Part shown: positions 1 through 5,792 of the stretch, in pieces | Position numbering within the stretch: position 1 is the first letter of the stretch | How the letters are laid out: each line of letters starts with the position of its first letter | Assembly: GCA_020696885.1 (NCBI GenBank) | Contig: JAJFMS010000204.1 | Location: forward strand, 1 to 6,566 | Direction of reading: 5' to 3' | From: Armatimonadota bacterium | Lineage (GTDB): Bacteria > Armatimonadota > SYMT01 | Length of the DNA: 6,566 nucleotides | Notes under the pieces: generated by a model | What the model was told of the DNA's origin: nothing | Databases searched by the model: none | What the model saw: only the letters and a program-made list of their open reading frames with translations | Position numbers and translations under genes: made by a program

Positions 1-2049
1 GTCTCGCTGGTAGAACAGCGGGATCACCTTCTGCTCCAGCGTGCTGTAGAGCGATTCCGCGTCCTGCTCGTCCTGCACCCGCGTATCCGCGAACTCTTCG
101 GTGCTCCCCACGGCCCAGCCGTTCCGCCCGTTGTAGGCTTCTTCCCACCAGCCGTCCAGGACGCTGCAGTTAAGGGCACCGTTCATCGCGGCTTTCATGC
201 CGCTGGTGCCGCTCGCTTCCAAGGGCCGCCGCGGCAGGTTCAGCCAGACATCCACGCCCTGCACCAACTGCCGCGCCACCGCGATGTTGTAGTCCGCCAG
301 GAAGGTGGCCCGGCGCACCACGCGCGGGTCACGGCGCACCCGGAACAGGAACTGCACCAGGCGCTTGGCTTCGCTGTCGTGCGGGTGGGCCTTGCCGGAG
401 ATGATGAACTGCGCCGGACGGCCCGGCGTGTTCAGCAGCCCGAGAGCGCGGTCCGGATCGTGGAGCAGGAGGTCGAGGCGCTTGTACGTGGCCACGCGCC
501 GGGCGAACCCGATGGTGAGCGCTTCCGGATCCAGGAGCTGACTCGCCGACTCGATGTAGTCCTGCGACTCACCGCTCTGCTCGCGGAGCCGCCGGGCCTT
601 CTCGCGCGTGTACTGGACCAACCGCCGCTTGAGCTGGCAGTGCGCTTCCCACAGCTCCGCATCCGGGATCGCGTCGATCGCCTCCCAGGTGGCGGCTGCA
701 GACTGCCGGCGCTGCCAGCCCGGCCCGAGGTAGCGATCCAGCAGCTCGTGGAGCAGCGGCGCCACCCAGGTACCGGCGTGCACGCCGTTGGTCACGTGCG
801 TGATCGGCGCGTCATCCACGCCCTTGTCCGGCCAGAGCCAGTGGAACATCCGGCGGGACACGTCCCCATGCAGGCGGCTGACGCCGTTGATGCTGCGCGA
901 GGTGTGGATGGCGAGCAGGGTCATATTCACGACCTCGTACCGGTCTTCCCGGTATTTCCGCGCCAGCCCCAGCACCTGCTCCTCGGCGATCAGGTTACCG
1001 CCTTCCCGGAACTCCGCCAGGTAGTCCCCCATGAACGTGGCGACCCGGTCCGGCGAGAACGTGTCGTGGCCCGCGGGCACCGGAGTGTGCGTGGTAAAGA
1101 CCGACCGCTTCCGGGTGACGTCGAGCGCCTCGTCCCACGAGCGGCCGCGCTCCAGCTCTTCGCGGATCAGCTCCAGGCCCAGGAACGCCGCGTGCCCCTC
1201 GTTCATGTGGAACACTGCCGGGTCGTAACCCAGCGCCCGCAGCGCCCGGATGCCGCCGATGCCCAGCAGCATCTCCTGCCCCAGGCGGGTGTCGCGGTCG
1301 CCGCCGTACAGGTGCCCGGTCAGCCAGCGGTCCACCGGGTCGTTGTCTTCCCGGTTGCTGTCCAGCAGCAGGAGCGGGATGCAGCCCACCCGCACCGCCC
1401 AGAGCTGGAGGGTGACCGTGCGGCCGTGGAACGGCACTTCCACCGTGCGCGGCGTCCCGTCCTCGGCCAGGATCAACCCCACCGGCAGGGCACCGAAATC
1501 GGTGTCCCGGTAGTACTCCACCTGCCAGCCGTTCTGATCCAGCCCCTGGTAGAAGTACCCCTGCTGGTAGCGCAGACCCACGGCCAGGAGCGGCAGCCCG
1601 AGATCGGAGGCGGACTTGAGGTGGTCCCCGGCCAGGATCCCGAGGCCGCCGGAGTAGATCGGCAGCGACTCATGTACCCCGAACTCGGCGCAGAAGTAGG
1701 CGGCGCGCTTCCCGTCGTACCGGCTCCGCAGGTGCTCGGCTTCCGGCGCTGGCGGGCGGGCAAGGTACTCGTCCAGCCTCGCCTTGAGCGCTCTGGCCCG
1801 CGCCACGAAGCTCGGATCCGCCGCCAGCTCCGCCAGCCGCCGCGGGTTGATCTGCTCGAGCATCGCCCGGGCGTTGTGGGCGCTTCCTTCCCAGAGCGTG
1901 GCGTCCATCTCCCGGAACGTCGCTTCTCCGTCCGGAAGCCACGTCCACGCCATGTTCCAGACCACATCGGCCAGGCAGCTCAGCGAGGCGGGTATGCGAG
2001 CCCGAGTTCGTTCCACGTCGACGTGGAGCGCATCGATAACCGGATCCAT
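1..2049 (-). CDS. glgP: Alpha-glucan phosphorylase (GT35, DUF3417 subfamily), C-terminus cut by window edge
   Basis: PLP-dependent enzyme that phosphorolyses alpha-1,4-glucans (glycogen, maltodextrin) to glucose-1-phosphate in the cytoplasm. I translated 683 open codons on the minus strand, from MDPVIDALHV to ...PLFYQRD at the edge. Residues about 1-110 are the helical DUF3417-type N-terminal domain (SCLADVVWNMAWTWLPDG). The catalytic core starts at YFCAEFG (118-124), followed by LPIYSGGLGILAGDHLKSA. FHMNEGHAAF lies at about 280-289, and FARRVATYKR ends at K523-R524. EASGTSGMKAAMNGALN holds the predicted PLP-binding lysine, K619. The downstream WWEEAYNGRNGWAVGS is also typical of this subfamily. 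Family members usually run about 700-860 residues, so tens to roughly 180 C-terminal residues are missing. The ATG at 2049 is chosen for its Shine-Dalgarno and the N-terminal domain start. No glycogen-metabolism partner lies in the window. Family call is very secure; substrate preference (glycogen or maltodextrin) is not determinable. Confidence 0.96.
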   Translation of the reverse strand, partial: MDPVIDALHVDVERTRARIPASLSCLADVVWNMAWTWLPDGEATFREMDATLWEGSAHNARAMLEQINPRRLAELAADPSFVARARALKARLDEYLARPPAPEAEHLRSRYDGKRAAYFCAEFGVHESLPIYSGGLGILAGDHLKSASDLGLPLLAVGLRYQQGYFYQGLDQNGWQVEYYRDTDFGALPVGLILAEDGTPRTVEVPFHGRTVTLQLWAVRVGCIPLLLLDSNREDNDPVDRWLTGHLYGGDRDTRLGQEMLLGIGGIRALRALGYDPAVFHMNEGHAAFLGLELIREELERGRSWDEALDVTRKRSVFTTHTPVPAGHDTFSPDRVATFMGDYLAEFREGGNLIAEEQVLGLARKYREDRYEVVNMTLLAIHTSRSINGVSRLHGDVSRRMFHWLWPDKGVDDAPITHVTNGVHAGTWVAPLLHELLDRYLGPGWQRRQSAAATWEAIDAIPDAELWEAHCQLKRRLVQYTREKARRLREQSGESQDYIESASQLLDPEALTIGFARRVATYKRLDLLLHDPDRALGLLNTPGRPAQFIISGKAHPHDSEAKRLVQFLFRVRRDPRVVRRATFLADYNIAVARQLVQGVDVWLNLPRRPLEASGTSGMKAAMNGALNCSVLDGWWEEAYNGRNGWAVGSTEEFADTRVQDEQDAESLYSTLEQKVIPLFYQRD

Positions 2050-2060
2050 TCGTACCAAAT

Positions 2061-2066
2061 CTCCTC
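2061..2066 (-). promoter_or_regulatory. Shine-Dalgarno site of the phosphorylase gene
   Basis: The minus strand reads GAGGAG here, 11 bases before the ATG at 2049. This is a strong ribosome binding site and fixes the start of the phosphorylase. Confidence 0.75.
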
Positions 2067-2133
2067 GTCAATCCGCGACGCTCCGCACCGAAACGTGCGC
2101 GACAGGGCAGCGGGGTCCTAAAGTCCAGTCAGT

Positions 2134-2163
2134 GTTATACGTGCTAGTTGCCGCGAGAACCAA
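2134..2163 (-). promoter_or_regulatory. Candidate sigma-70 type promoter for the phosphorylase
   Basis: On the minus strand TTGGTT (2163-2158) and TATAAC (2139-2134) are separated by 18 bases. The -10 box matches TATAAT at 5 of 6 positions and the -35 box matches TTGACA at 3 of 6. It lies in the divergent gap and would give a leader of roughly 75-80 bases before the ATG at 2049. AT-rich hexamers are rare in this GC-rich window, which adds weight, but no transcription data support it. Confidence 0.4.
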
Positions 2164-2232
2164 GTTGTGTGGCTGGACGGGCGCGGCACGGAGGCCGGAG
2201 GCCCCCAGATATTGGATACTATGTGAGGGCGC

Positions 2233-2260
2233 GAGCCTTGCGGGCGCCACCCGCGGGCTC
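2233..2260 (+). promoter_or_regulatory. GC-rich hairpin in the leader of the RidA-like gene
   Basis: GAGCC (2233-2237) pairs with GGCTC (2256-2260), and GCGGG (2240-2244) pairs with CCCGC (2250-2254). The loop is CGCCA, with a small internal bulge (TT opposite G). That gives ten GC-rich pairs about 45 bases before the ATG at 2304. No U-tract follows, so it is not a standard terminator, and I recognise no riboswitch class. It may shape the leader RNA or be a chance dyad in GC-rich DNA. Confidence 0.35.
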
Positions 2261-2303
2261 CCCTTCCCACCACGGCGCAGCGCTCAGTCCCCTATCAAAT
2301 CCC

Positions 2304-3059
2304 ATGCTCATTGTTAACCCTCGCGGCGGCTACCGGTATCTTCCAGGCGGCGAGCCGTATTCCAGCGGAGTAGTGGCCGATCCCGGTTTCGAGATCGTGC
2401 ACGTGACCCTGACGCAGCCGTGTCCCTGGAGGGGCGGCTTTCAGCTCATCGACGCGCACCTCCAGTCCGTGGGCCGGCCTCGCGCAGCGCTCTGCGGTGT
2501 GGAGCTGCGGTCACCGCGCCCGTTTCCCCGCACCGGGTTCATCGAATTCAACGTGGGGTACCGGGCGCTATTGGAGGAGTGGGGACTGCTGGTGGAGGGC
2601 GAGAATCCGGTCGCACGCACCAACGTGGTTCCGGCCTGGGGCGCGCCCGCGCAGGAGTCGCTGTTCGGCTTCTCCTACACGATCCCCACCACCGACCCGG
2701 AGCGGGTGACGTTCGTGGTGGCCGGCGGGGGCGAGCTGCGCGGCGGCCCGATGCTGGAGGCGGCGGTCATCCGGCCGGGTGATACCTCGCCGGACGGGAT
2801 GCGGGAAAAAGCGGAGTATGTCATGCGGGCCATGTCCCGCCGGCTGGAAGGACTCGGCGTAGGCTGGGACCAGGCGACGGTCACCGAGGTCTACACAGTC
2901 CACCCGATCGACTCGTTCGTGGAGGCGACGCTGCTGGCCCAGGTCGGGGCTGCCGCGATCCACGGCCTGCGCTGGTTCCACGCCCGACCGCCGATCGACG
3001 AACTGGACTTCGAGATGGACGTGCGCGGCGTTCGCAGCGAGTTGTACCTGCGTCCCTAG
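2304..3059 (+). CDS. Two-domain RidA-like (YjgF/YER057c/UK114 superfamily) protein
   Basis: A 251-residue protein that reads as two fused RidA-like domains, so it may act as an intramolecular pseudo-dimer. The first domain spans about 15-112: PYSSGVVADPGFEIVHVTL, a long helix, then NPVARTNVVP. In that last segment R105 sits where RidA deaminases carry their substrate-carboxylate arginine (the PARS-type motif). The second domain spans about 120-250: FTIP/FVVAGGGEL-like strands, helix EKAEYVMRAMSRRLEGLG, TEVYTVHPIDSF, then RPPIDELDFEMDVRGVRSELYL. RidA proteins hydrolyse reactive enamine/imine intermediates, and related proteins deaminate 2-aminomuconates. Which reaction applies here is not visible. 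There is no signal peptide or membrane segment, so it is likely cytoplasmic. The ATG at 2304 is preferred although its Shine-Dalgarno is poor, because MLIVNPRGGYRYL looks like a natural start; an upstream in-frame TTG at 2148 would add an unlikely Arg/Pro-rich tail. Family call is good; function is unknown. Confidence 0.8.
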   Translation: MLIVNPRGGYRYLPGGEPYSSGVVADPGFEIVHVTLTQPCPWRGGFQLIDAHLQSVGRPRAALCGVELRSPRPFPRTGFIEFNVGYRALLEEWGLLVEGENPVARTNVVPAWGAPAQESLFGFSYTIPTTDPERVTFVVAGGGELRGGPMLEAAVIRPGDTSPDGMREKAEYVMRAMSRRLEGLGVGWDQATVTEVYTVHPIDSFVEATLLAQVGAAAIHGLRWFHARPPIDELDFEMDVRGVRSELYLRP

Positions 3060-3080
3060 TGGTGCCAGGCCAGTAACGAT

Positions 3081-3174
3081 CAGTCGGAGTCGTATGGGAG
3101 TATGGAGGTGTGGGAGCGTGGGAGATCGGGAGCCTCTGCTCCCCCCGCCCACACTCCCATACGGAACCGATCAG
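3081..3174. repeat. G-rich octamer inverted-repeat element, copy A
   Basis: The left half holds five tandem octamers from 3092 to 3131: GTATGGGA, GTATGGAG, GTGTGGGA, GCGTGGGA and GATCGGGA. The right half carries the same type of units on the opposite strand (GTATGGGA and GTGTGGGC read leftward from 3162). The ends form an 11-base perfect inverted repeat, CGTATGGGAGT (3091-3101) and ACTCCCATACG (3153-3163). The heptamer CGATCAG occurs as a direct repeat on both flanks (3077-3083 and 3168-3174). The element begins about 22 bases after the stop of the RidA-like gene. It could fold as a long imperfect hairpin and help end that transcript, though no T-tract follows. A diverged second copy lies at 3954-4036. 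Confidence 0.75.
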
Positions 3175-3223
3175 AACTGCCCTGGCGGACCACGAGGTCG
3201 CGACTTGCACGAGGATGGATGAG

Positions 3224-3230
3224 AAGGGGG
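3224..3230 (+). promoter_or_regulatory. Shine-Dalgarno site deciding the pilin-like start
   Basis: AAGGGGG lies 5 bases before the GTG at 3236. The alternative ATG at 3215 has only GAGG directly abutting it, which is too close to work. This favours the GTG start and a short ten-residue prepilin leader. Confidence 0.55.
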
Positions 3231-3235
3231 TAGTC

Positions 3236-3946
3236 GTGAGAGGTCCCGGATCCAAGCGTAACGGCTTCACCCTGATCGAGCTGCTGGTGGTGATCGCGAT
3301 CATCGCCATCCTCGCCGCCATCCTGTTTCCGGTCTTCGCGCAGGCCCGGGAGAAGGCGCGGCAGATCGGTTGCTCCAGCAACCTCCGCCAGATCGGCCTC
3401 GCCTTCGGGATGTACGCCCAGGATTACGACGAAGCGCTGCCGGACCGCCGGGACCTGAAGGTGAGCCTCCCCGGGGGCTACTTGCCGTGGTCCGGCTGGC
3501 CGCCGTCCGACCCGCGCGGCGGCTGGGCCCTCATCGTGCTCCAGCCTTACACGCGCAATTCCGGCATCTGGTCGTGCCCCAGCCTGCCCGGCACCACCCT
3601 CGGCGAGAGCGTGCAGGTGGCGCAGTCCACCGGCGCCGCCCCCGGCTCTCCCATCACCCGCTACTGGCTCTGGCGCTTCGACCGGCCCGACAGCCCGGTG
3701 CCGCTGGATAACTTCTGGGGCAAGTCCGAGCTCCAGGCCGTGAACGACCTCCGCGCCGCCAATAACCCGATCGCCGGGATGCCGGACGGACCGGCAGACG
3801 CGGAGCTGGCGGTGGACCCTTACTTCCCGCGCACCATCCCCTCGATCCCGGCCACGATCCGGGGCCGGTCCGTTCACTTCGGCGGCCGGAACCGGCTCTT
3901 CCTGGACGGACACGTCAAATACCTCCGGGACCCGCGGACCGATTAG
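3236..3946 (+). CDS. Prepilin-type N-terminal methylation / DUF1559-like pseudopilin with H-x9-DG motif
   Basis: A 236-residue secreted or surface protein with a type IV pilin-like N-terminus. The leader [10 protein letters not shown] (1-10) ends in the Gly at which prepilin peptidase would cut. The mature protein begins FTLIE, with the conserved Glu5 at residue 15, followed by a hydrophobic helix to about residue 34. [20 protein letters not shown] (35-54) and [11 protein letters not shown] follow, then a globular region with [11 protein letters not shown] (95-105) and IWSCPS (111-116). The C-terminal H214-x9-D224-G225 is the 'H-X9-DG' processing-associated motif. C46 and C114 are the only cysteines and could form a disulfide. 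Such proteins are greatly expanded in Armatimonadota and Planctomycetes; their roles are mostly unknown. No pilus assembly gene is nearby, so this is an orphan copy. The ATG at 3215 is an alternative start; a GTG at 3110 would begin inside the repeat and is rejected. Confidence 0.93.
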   Translation: MRGPGSKRNGFTLIELLVVIAIIAILAAILFPVFAQAREKARQIGCSSNLRQIGLAFGMYAQDYDEALPDRRDLKVSLPGGYLPWSGWPPSDPRGGWALIVLQPYTRNSGIWSCPSLPGTTLGESVQVAQSTGAAPGSPITRYWLWRFDRPDSPVPLDNFWGKSELQAVNDLRAANNPIAGMPDGPADAELAVDPYFPRTIPSIPATIRGRSVHFGGRNRLFLDGHVKYLRDPRTD

Positions 3947-3953
3947 CCAGTGT

Positions 3954-4036
3954 CAGGGAGTCGTGTGGGGGGGGGGTGGAAGTGTGGGAGTGTGGGCGTA
4001 TGGGAGAGGTGAGGCTCCGATCTTCAGTGCCCCATA
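3954..4036. repeat. G-rich octamer repeat element, copy B
   Basis: It begins 8 bases after the pilin stop with CAGGGAGTCGTGTGGG, which matches the start of copy A (CAGTCGGAGTCGTATGGG, 3081-3098). It then has a run of ten G (3967-3976) and the octamers GTGTGGGA, GTGTGGGC and GTATGGGA (3982-4005). GGGAGTGTGGGCG (3986-3998) is identical to the minus strand of copy A at 3158-3146. GAGGCTCC-GATC (4011-4022) also matches the minus strand of copy A (3136-3124) with one inserted base. TATGGG (3999-4004) can pair with CCCATA (4031-4036), a weak remnant of the inverted repeat. Copy B therefore contains parts of both halves of copy A, in a different arrangement. Confidence 0.72.
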
Positions 4037-4287
4037 GCCGGCCGCACCCAATGACGGACAACTAGCCGCTGCACGCCCGTCGAGCGGGCAAACAGAGGAA
4101 GCGGTCCGCCAATCGCGAACTTGATCCCAACACACGCCCGATCTCGGCCGCGGCGGCGTGACAGTGACGGGACATACGGTTCGGCACCTGTTTTCCCGCT
4201 GATATGAAATCCGGGGCGCGCGGGTGAGTACCTCTTTGTGGATCAAGAGGCTGATGGGCCTGAACAAGAATACGGGGGCACCTCGAG
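4037..4287. other. Non-coding leader upstream of the sigma factor operon
   Basis: Together with copy B, this completes a 341-base stretch without a gene between 3946 and 4288. I see no convincing coding sequence, tRNA or known riboswitch. The promoter of the downstream operon must lie here or further upstream. TATGAA near 4202 is AT-rich but has no good -35 partner. I found no clear ECF-type pair (GGAAC with a CGTC-like -10) in this gap, so self-activation by the downstream sigma factor is not supported by sequence alone. Confidence 0.5.
4066..4104 (+). other. Nested dyad, possible stem-loop
   Basis: An inner stem GCCCG (4075-4079) / CGGGC (4085-4089) with loop TCGAG sits inside an outer stem CCGCT (4066-4070) / AGCGG (4100-4104). 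No T-run follows. It could end the pilin transcript or structure the leader of the sigma operon. With only 5+5 pairs in GC-rich DNA, chance is possible. Confidence 0.25.
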
Positions 4288-4899
4288 ATGCCGGAGCCTA
4301 ACCACACTCCGGAGGATCATGAGCTGCTCCAGCGCTTCTATGGGGGTTCCGAAGGTGTTTCCGAGCCGGCGTTTGACGCGCTCATGGCCCGGTGGCGCCC
4401 TCGCCTGCGGGGCATCTTCCATCGCTGCGGCTTCGGCGGGGACGAGGCAGAAGACCTGGTGCAGGAGGTGGCAATTCGCATCTACCTCACCAGGGAGCGA
4501 AAGACGATCGATCTAGGTCAGCCGTTCGGGCCGTACGTACGCGCTGTGGCCCGAAACCTCGCGGCGCGGGAGATGCTGCGGAAACGCCGGCTGGCGCCGC
4601 TCATGTGTGAAATTCGGGACGAGGAGGCGCAGGAAGCACCGGAGCCCGCACCGCCGGATTTCGCTCTGGAAGACATCTACGAAGCGTTCAAGCTCCTCTC
4701 CGACCTCGAACAGAGCTACCTCCTGCTCTGCCGCCAGCATGGCCTGGGCGAACTTTCCCATGGCGAGATTGCAGTAGCGCTGGGTAAGAGCCCACAGTAC
4801 ATTACATTGGTCAGCAAACGAACCATCGGGCGCCTGCGCAAACAATTGGAGCGCAAGGGGTACCGGATCCGGAATGATGAAAATGCAGAACGAGACTAA
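4288..4899 (+). CDS. ECF-type RNA polymerase sigma-70 factor
   Basis: A 203-residue alternative sigma factor that would direct RNA polymerase to a dedicated promoter set. Region 2 spans about 25-103: FDALMARWRPRLRGIFHRCG, then DEAEDLVQEVAIRIYL (52-66, the region 2.2 core-binding helix) and YVRAVARNLAAREMLRKRR (83-101, regions 2.3/2.4 for -10 recognition). An acidic, proline-containing linker (about 108-128) follows. Region 4 is about 128-190: LEDIYEAFKLLSDLEQSYLLL, then the helix-turn-helix ELSHGEIAVALGKSPQYITLVSKRTIGRLRKQL. The size is standard for ECF sigma factors and there is no extra C-terminal domain. The ATG at 4288 has GGGGG about 9 bases upstream. The gene overlaps the next by 26 bases, pointing to co-translation with a regulator. 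Assignment to a numbered ECF group is not possible by eye. Confidence 0.92.
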   Translation: MPEPNHTPEDHELLQRFYGGSEGVSEPAFDALMARWRPRLRGIFHRCGFGGDEAEDLVQEVAIRIYLTRERKTIDLGQPFGPYVRAVARNLAAREMLRKRRLAPLMCEIRDEEAQEAPEPAPPDFALEDIYEAFKLLSDLEQSYLLLCRQHGLGELSHGEIAVALGKSPQYITLVSKRTIGRLRKQLERKGYRIRNDENAERD

Positions 4900-5782
4900 C
4901 CAGCCGGTCACCGAATTACTATTCGAGCCGGCCGCGCCCTCCGAAGAAGCGGACGGCCGGTCGTACCCACCCAGCCCGGATTGCCTCACCTTTGCCCGCG
5001 CCCGGATGCTGGCGCTCGATGCATCTCGGAGCACCGGAGATGAGGACCGGCACTCCGCCGGCTGCCGCCGCTGCGCTCGCATGCGAGACCTCATCGAGCG
5101 GGAGATGCCGCACCTCTCCACCTGGGTATTGATTCGCAAGCGGCTGGGGCTCCCGCTCTTCCCGGCGGAGCAGCACATGGTGGCGTACCACCTCAAGGCC
5201 GGCGGCTGCCGTGACTGCGCCCAGCGGGAGGCCGCCCTCACGGATCGGTTCCCGAAGGTGGTGGTGCTGGGCGGCGTGCTTCCCGTGCCCCTGTCCCGGG
5301 CGGTCGGCGCCTCCACCCCGCCGGTCAGCGCCGGCGGCCATTCCGCAGACGGTACCCTCGAGGTGGAAGTGGTATTGGAGCGCGGCCGGATGGGGCTGGA
5401 GCTGCGCACCCAGTCGCCTCGCTGGCGGCACCAGCTTGTCGGCTGGACCCTCGCCACCCGCCGTGAGCGGGAGGCCGACGAGCGGTTCGCCGTGCTTCAG
5501 GCCGACGTGGAAGGCTGGTTCGTGGACCATGCCTGGCTCGATGTAAAGCGCCTGCGCCTCGGGCCGCAAAACCGGTGCGAAGAGATCCTGGCGGCAGCGC
5601 TGGAGCTGGAGCACCTGAGCGCCCCGCAGCGGCAGCGGCTGCTGCAATCCGTCCGCGACGCCTCGGCGGAGCAGCTCGCGGACTGGCGGCATTGGGCCGC
5701 GGAGCAGAGCGAGCGCGCGGGCCTCGAAGCAGGAGACCAGAAGCTGCTCACGCAGGTTCTCGAACTCGCGCGGGCGAGCTGA
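4874..5782 (+). CDS. Soluble protein with two zinc-knuckle (ZAS-like) motifs, putative cytoplasmic anti-sigma factor
   Basis: A 302-residue protein whose start overlaps the sigma gene by 26 bases. H60-x3-C64-x2-C67 (HSAGCRRC) is the classic zinc-associated anti-sigma (ZAS) signature, with C37 upstream as a possible fourth ligand. A second, variant knuckle lies at H106-x5-C112-x2-C115 (HLKAGGCRDC). Residues 70-100 between them are helical. Residues 125-195 look beta-rich (KVVVLGGVLPVPL, GTLEVEVVLERGRMGLELRT). The C-terminus from about 196 is helical, charged and rich in Glu, Arg, Leu and Ala. I see no transmembrane helix; the 12-residue hydrophobic stretch at 129-140 is too short. If it is an anti-sigma factor it is cytoplasmic, unlike most membrane-bound partners of ECF factors. 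Several starts are possible (ATG at 4874, 4877 and 4883). The anti-sigma role is inferred from the motif and the overlap. Alternatively it could be a co-activator or another zinc-binding sensor. Confidence 0.75.
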   Translation: MMKMQNETNQPVTELLFEPAAPSEEADGRSYPPSPDCLTFARARMLALDASRSTGDEDRHSAGCRRCARMRDLIEREMPHLSTWVLIRKRLGLPLFPAEQHMVAYHLKAGGCRDCAQREAALTDRFPKVVVLGGVLPVPLSRAVGASTPPVSAGGHSADGTLEVEVVLERGRMGLELRTQSPRWRHQLVGWTLATRREREADERFAVLQADVEGWFVDHAWLDVKRLRLGPQNRCEEILAAALELEHLSAPQRQRLLQSVRDASAEQLADWRHWAAEQSERAGLEAGDQKLLTQVLELARAS

Positions 5783-5792
5783 ACCCCTCCGC

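Noticed and set aside
379..2121. Long plus-strand open frame of 580 codons
   Set aside because: It is antisense to the clearly identified phosphorylase and has Arg/Pro/Val-rich composition with no domain. Long antisense frames are expected over a GC-rich gene with strong third-position bias.
2189..2202. Tandem CGGAGGC x2 as an operator
   Set aside because: Only two 7-base GC-rich units; this is readily expected by chance and has no link to a regulator.
2148..2303. In-frame TTG extension of the RidA-like protein by 52 residues
   Set aside because: The extension is rich in Arg, Pro and Gly, crosses the leader hairpin and has no Shine-Dalgarno. MLIVNPRGGYRYL looks like the natural N-terminus.
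3092..3131. Tandem octamers as a CRISPR array
   Set aside because: The units are 8 bases long, directly adjacent, with no spacers, and there are no cas genes.
3163..3168. GGAACC as an ECF-type -35 box upstream of the pilin-like gene
   Set aside because: No fitting -10 box appears 16-17 bases downstream, and the hexamer lies at the edge of the repeat element.
3110..3235. GTG at 3110 as the pilin-like start
   Set aside because: It would translate half of repeat copy A and give an implausible 52-residue prepilin leader. The GTG at 3236 has a Shine-Dalgarno and a standard ten-residue leader.
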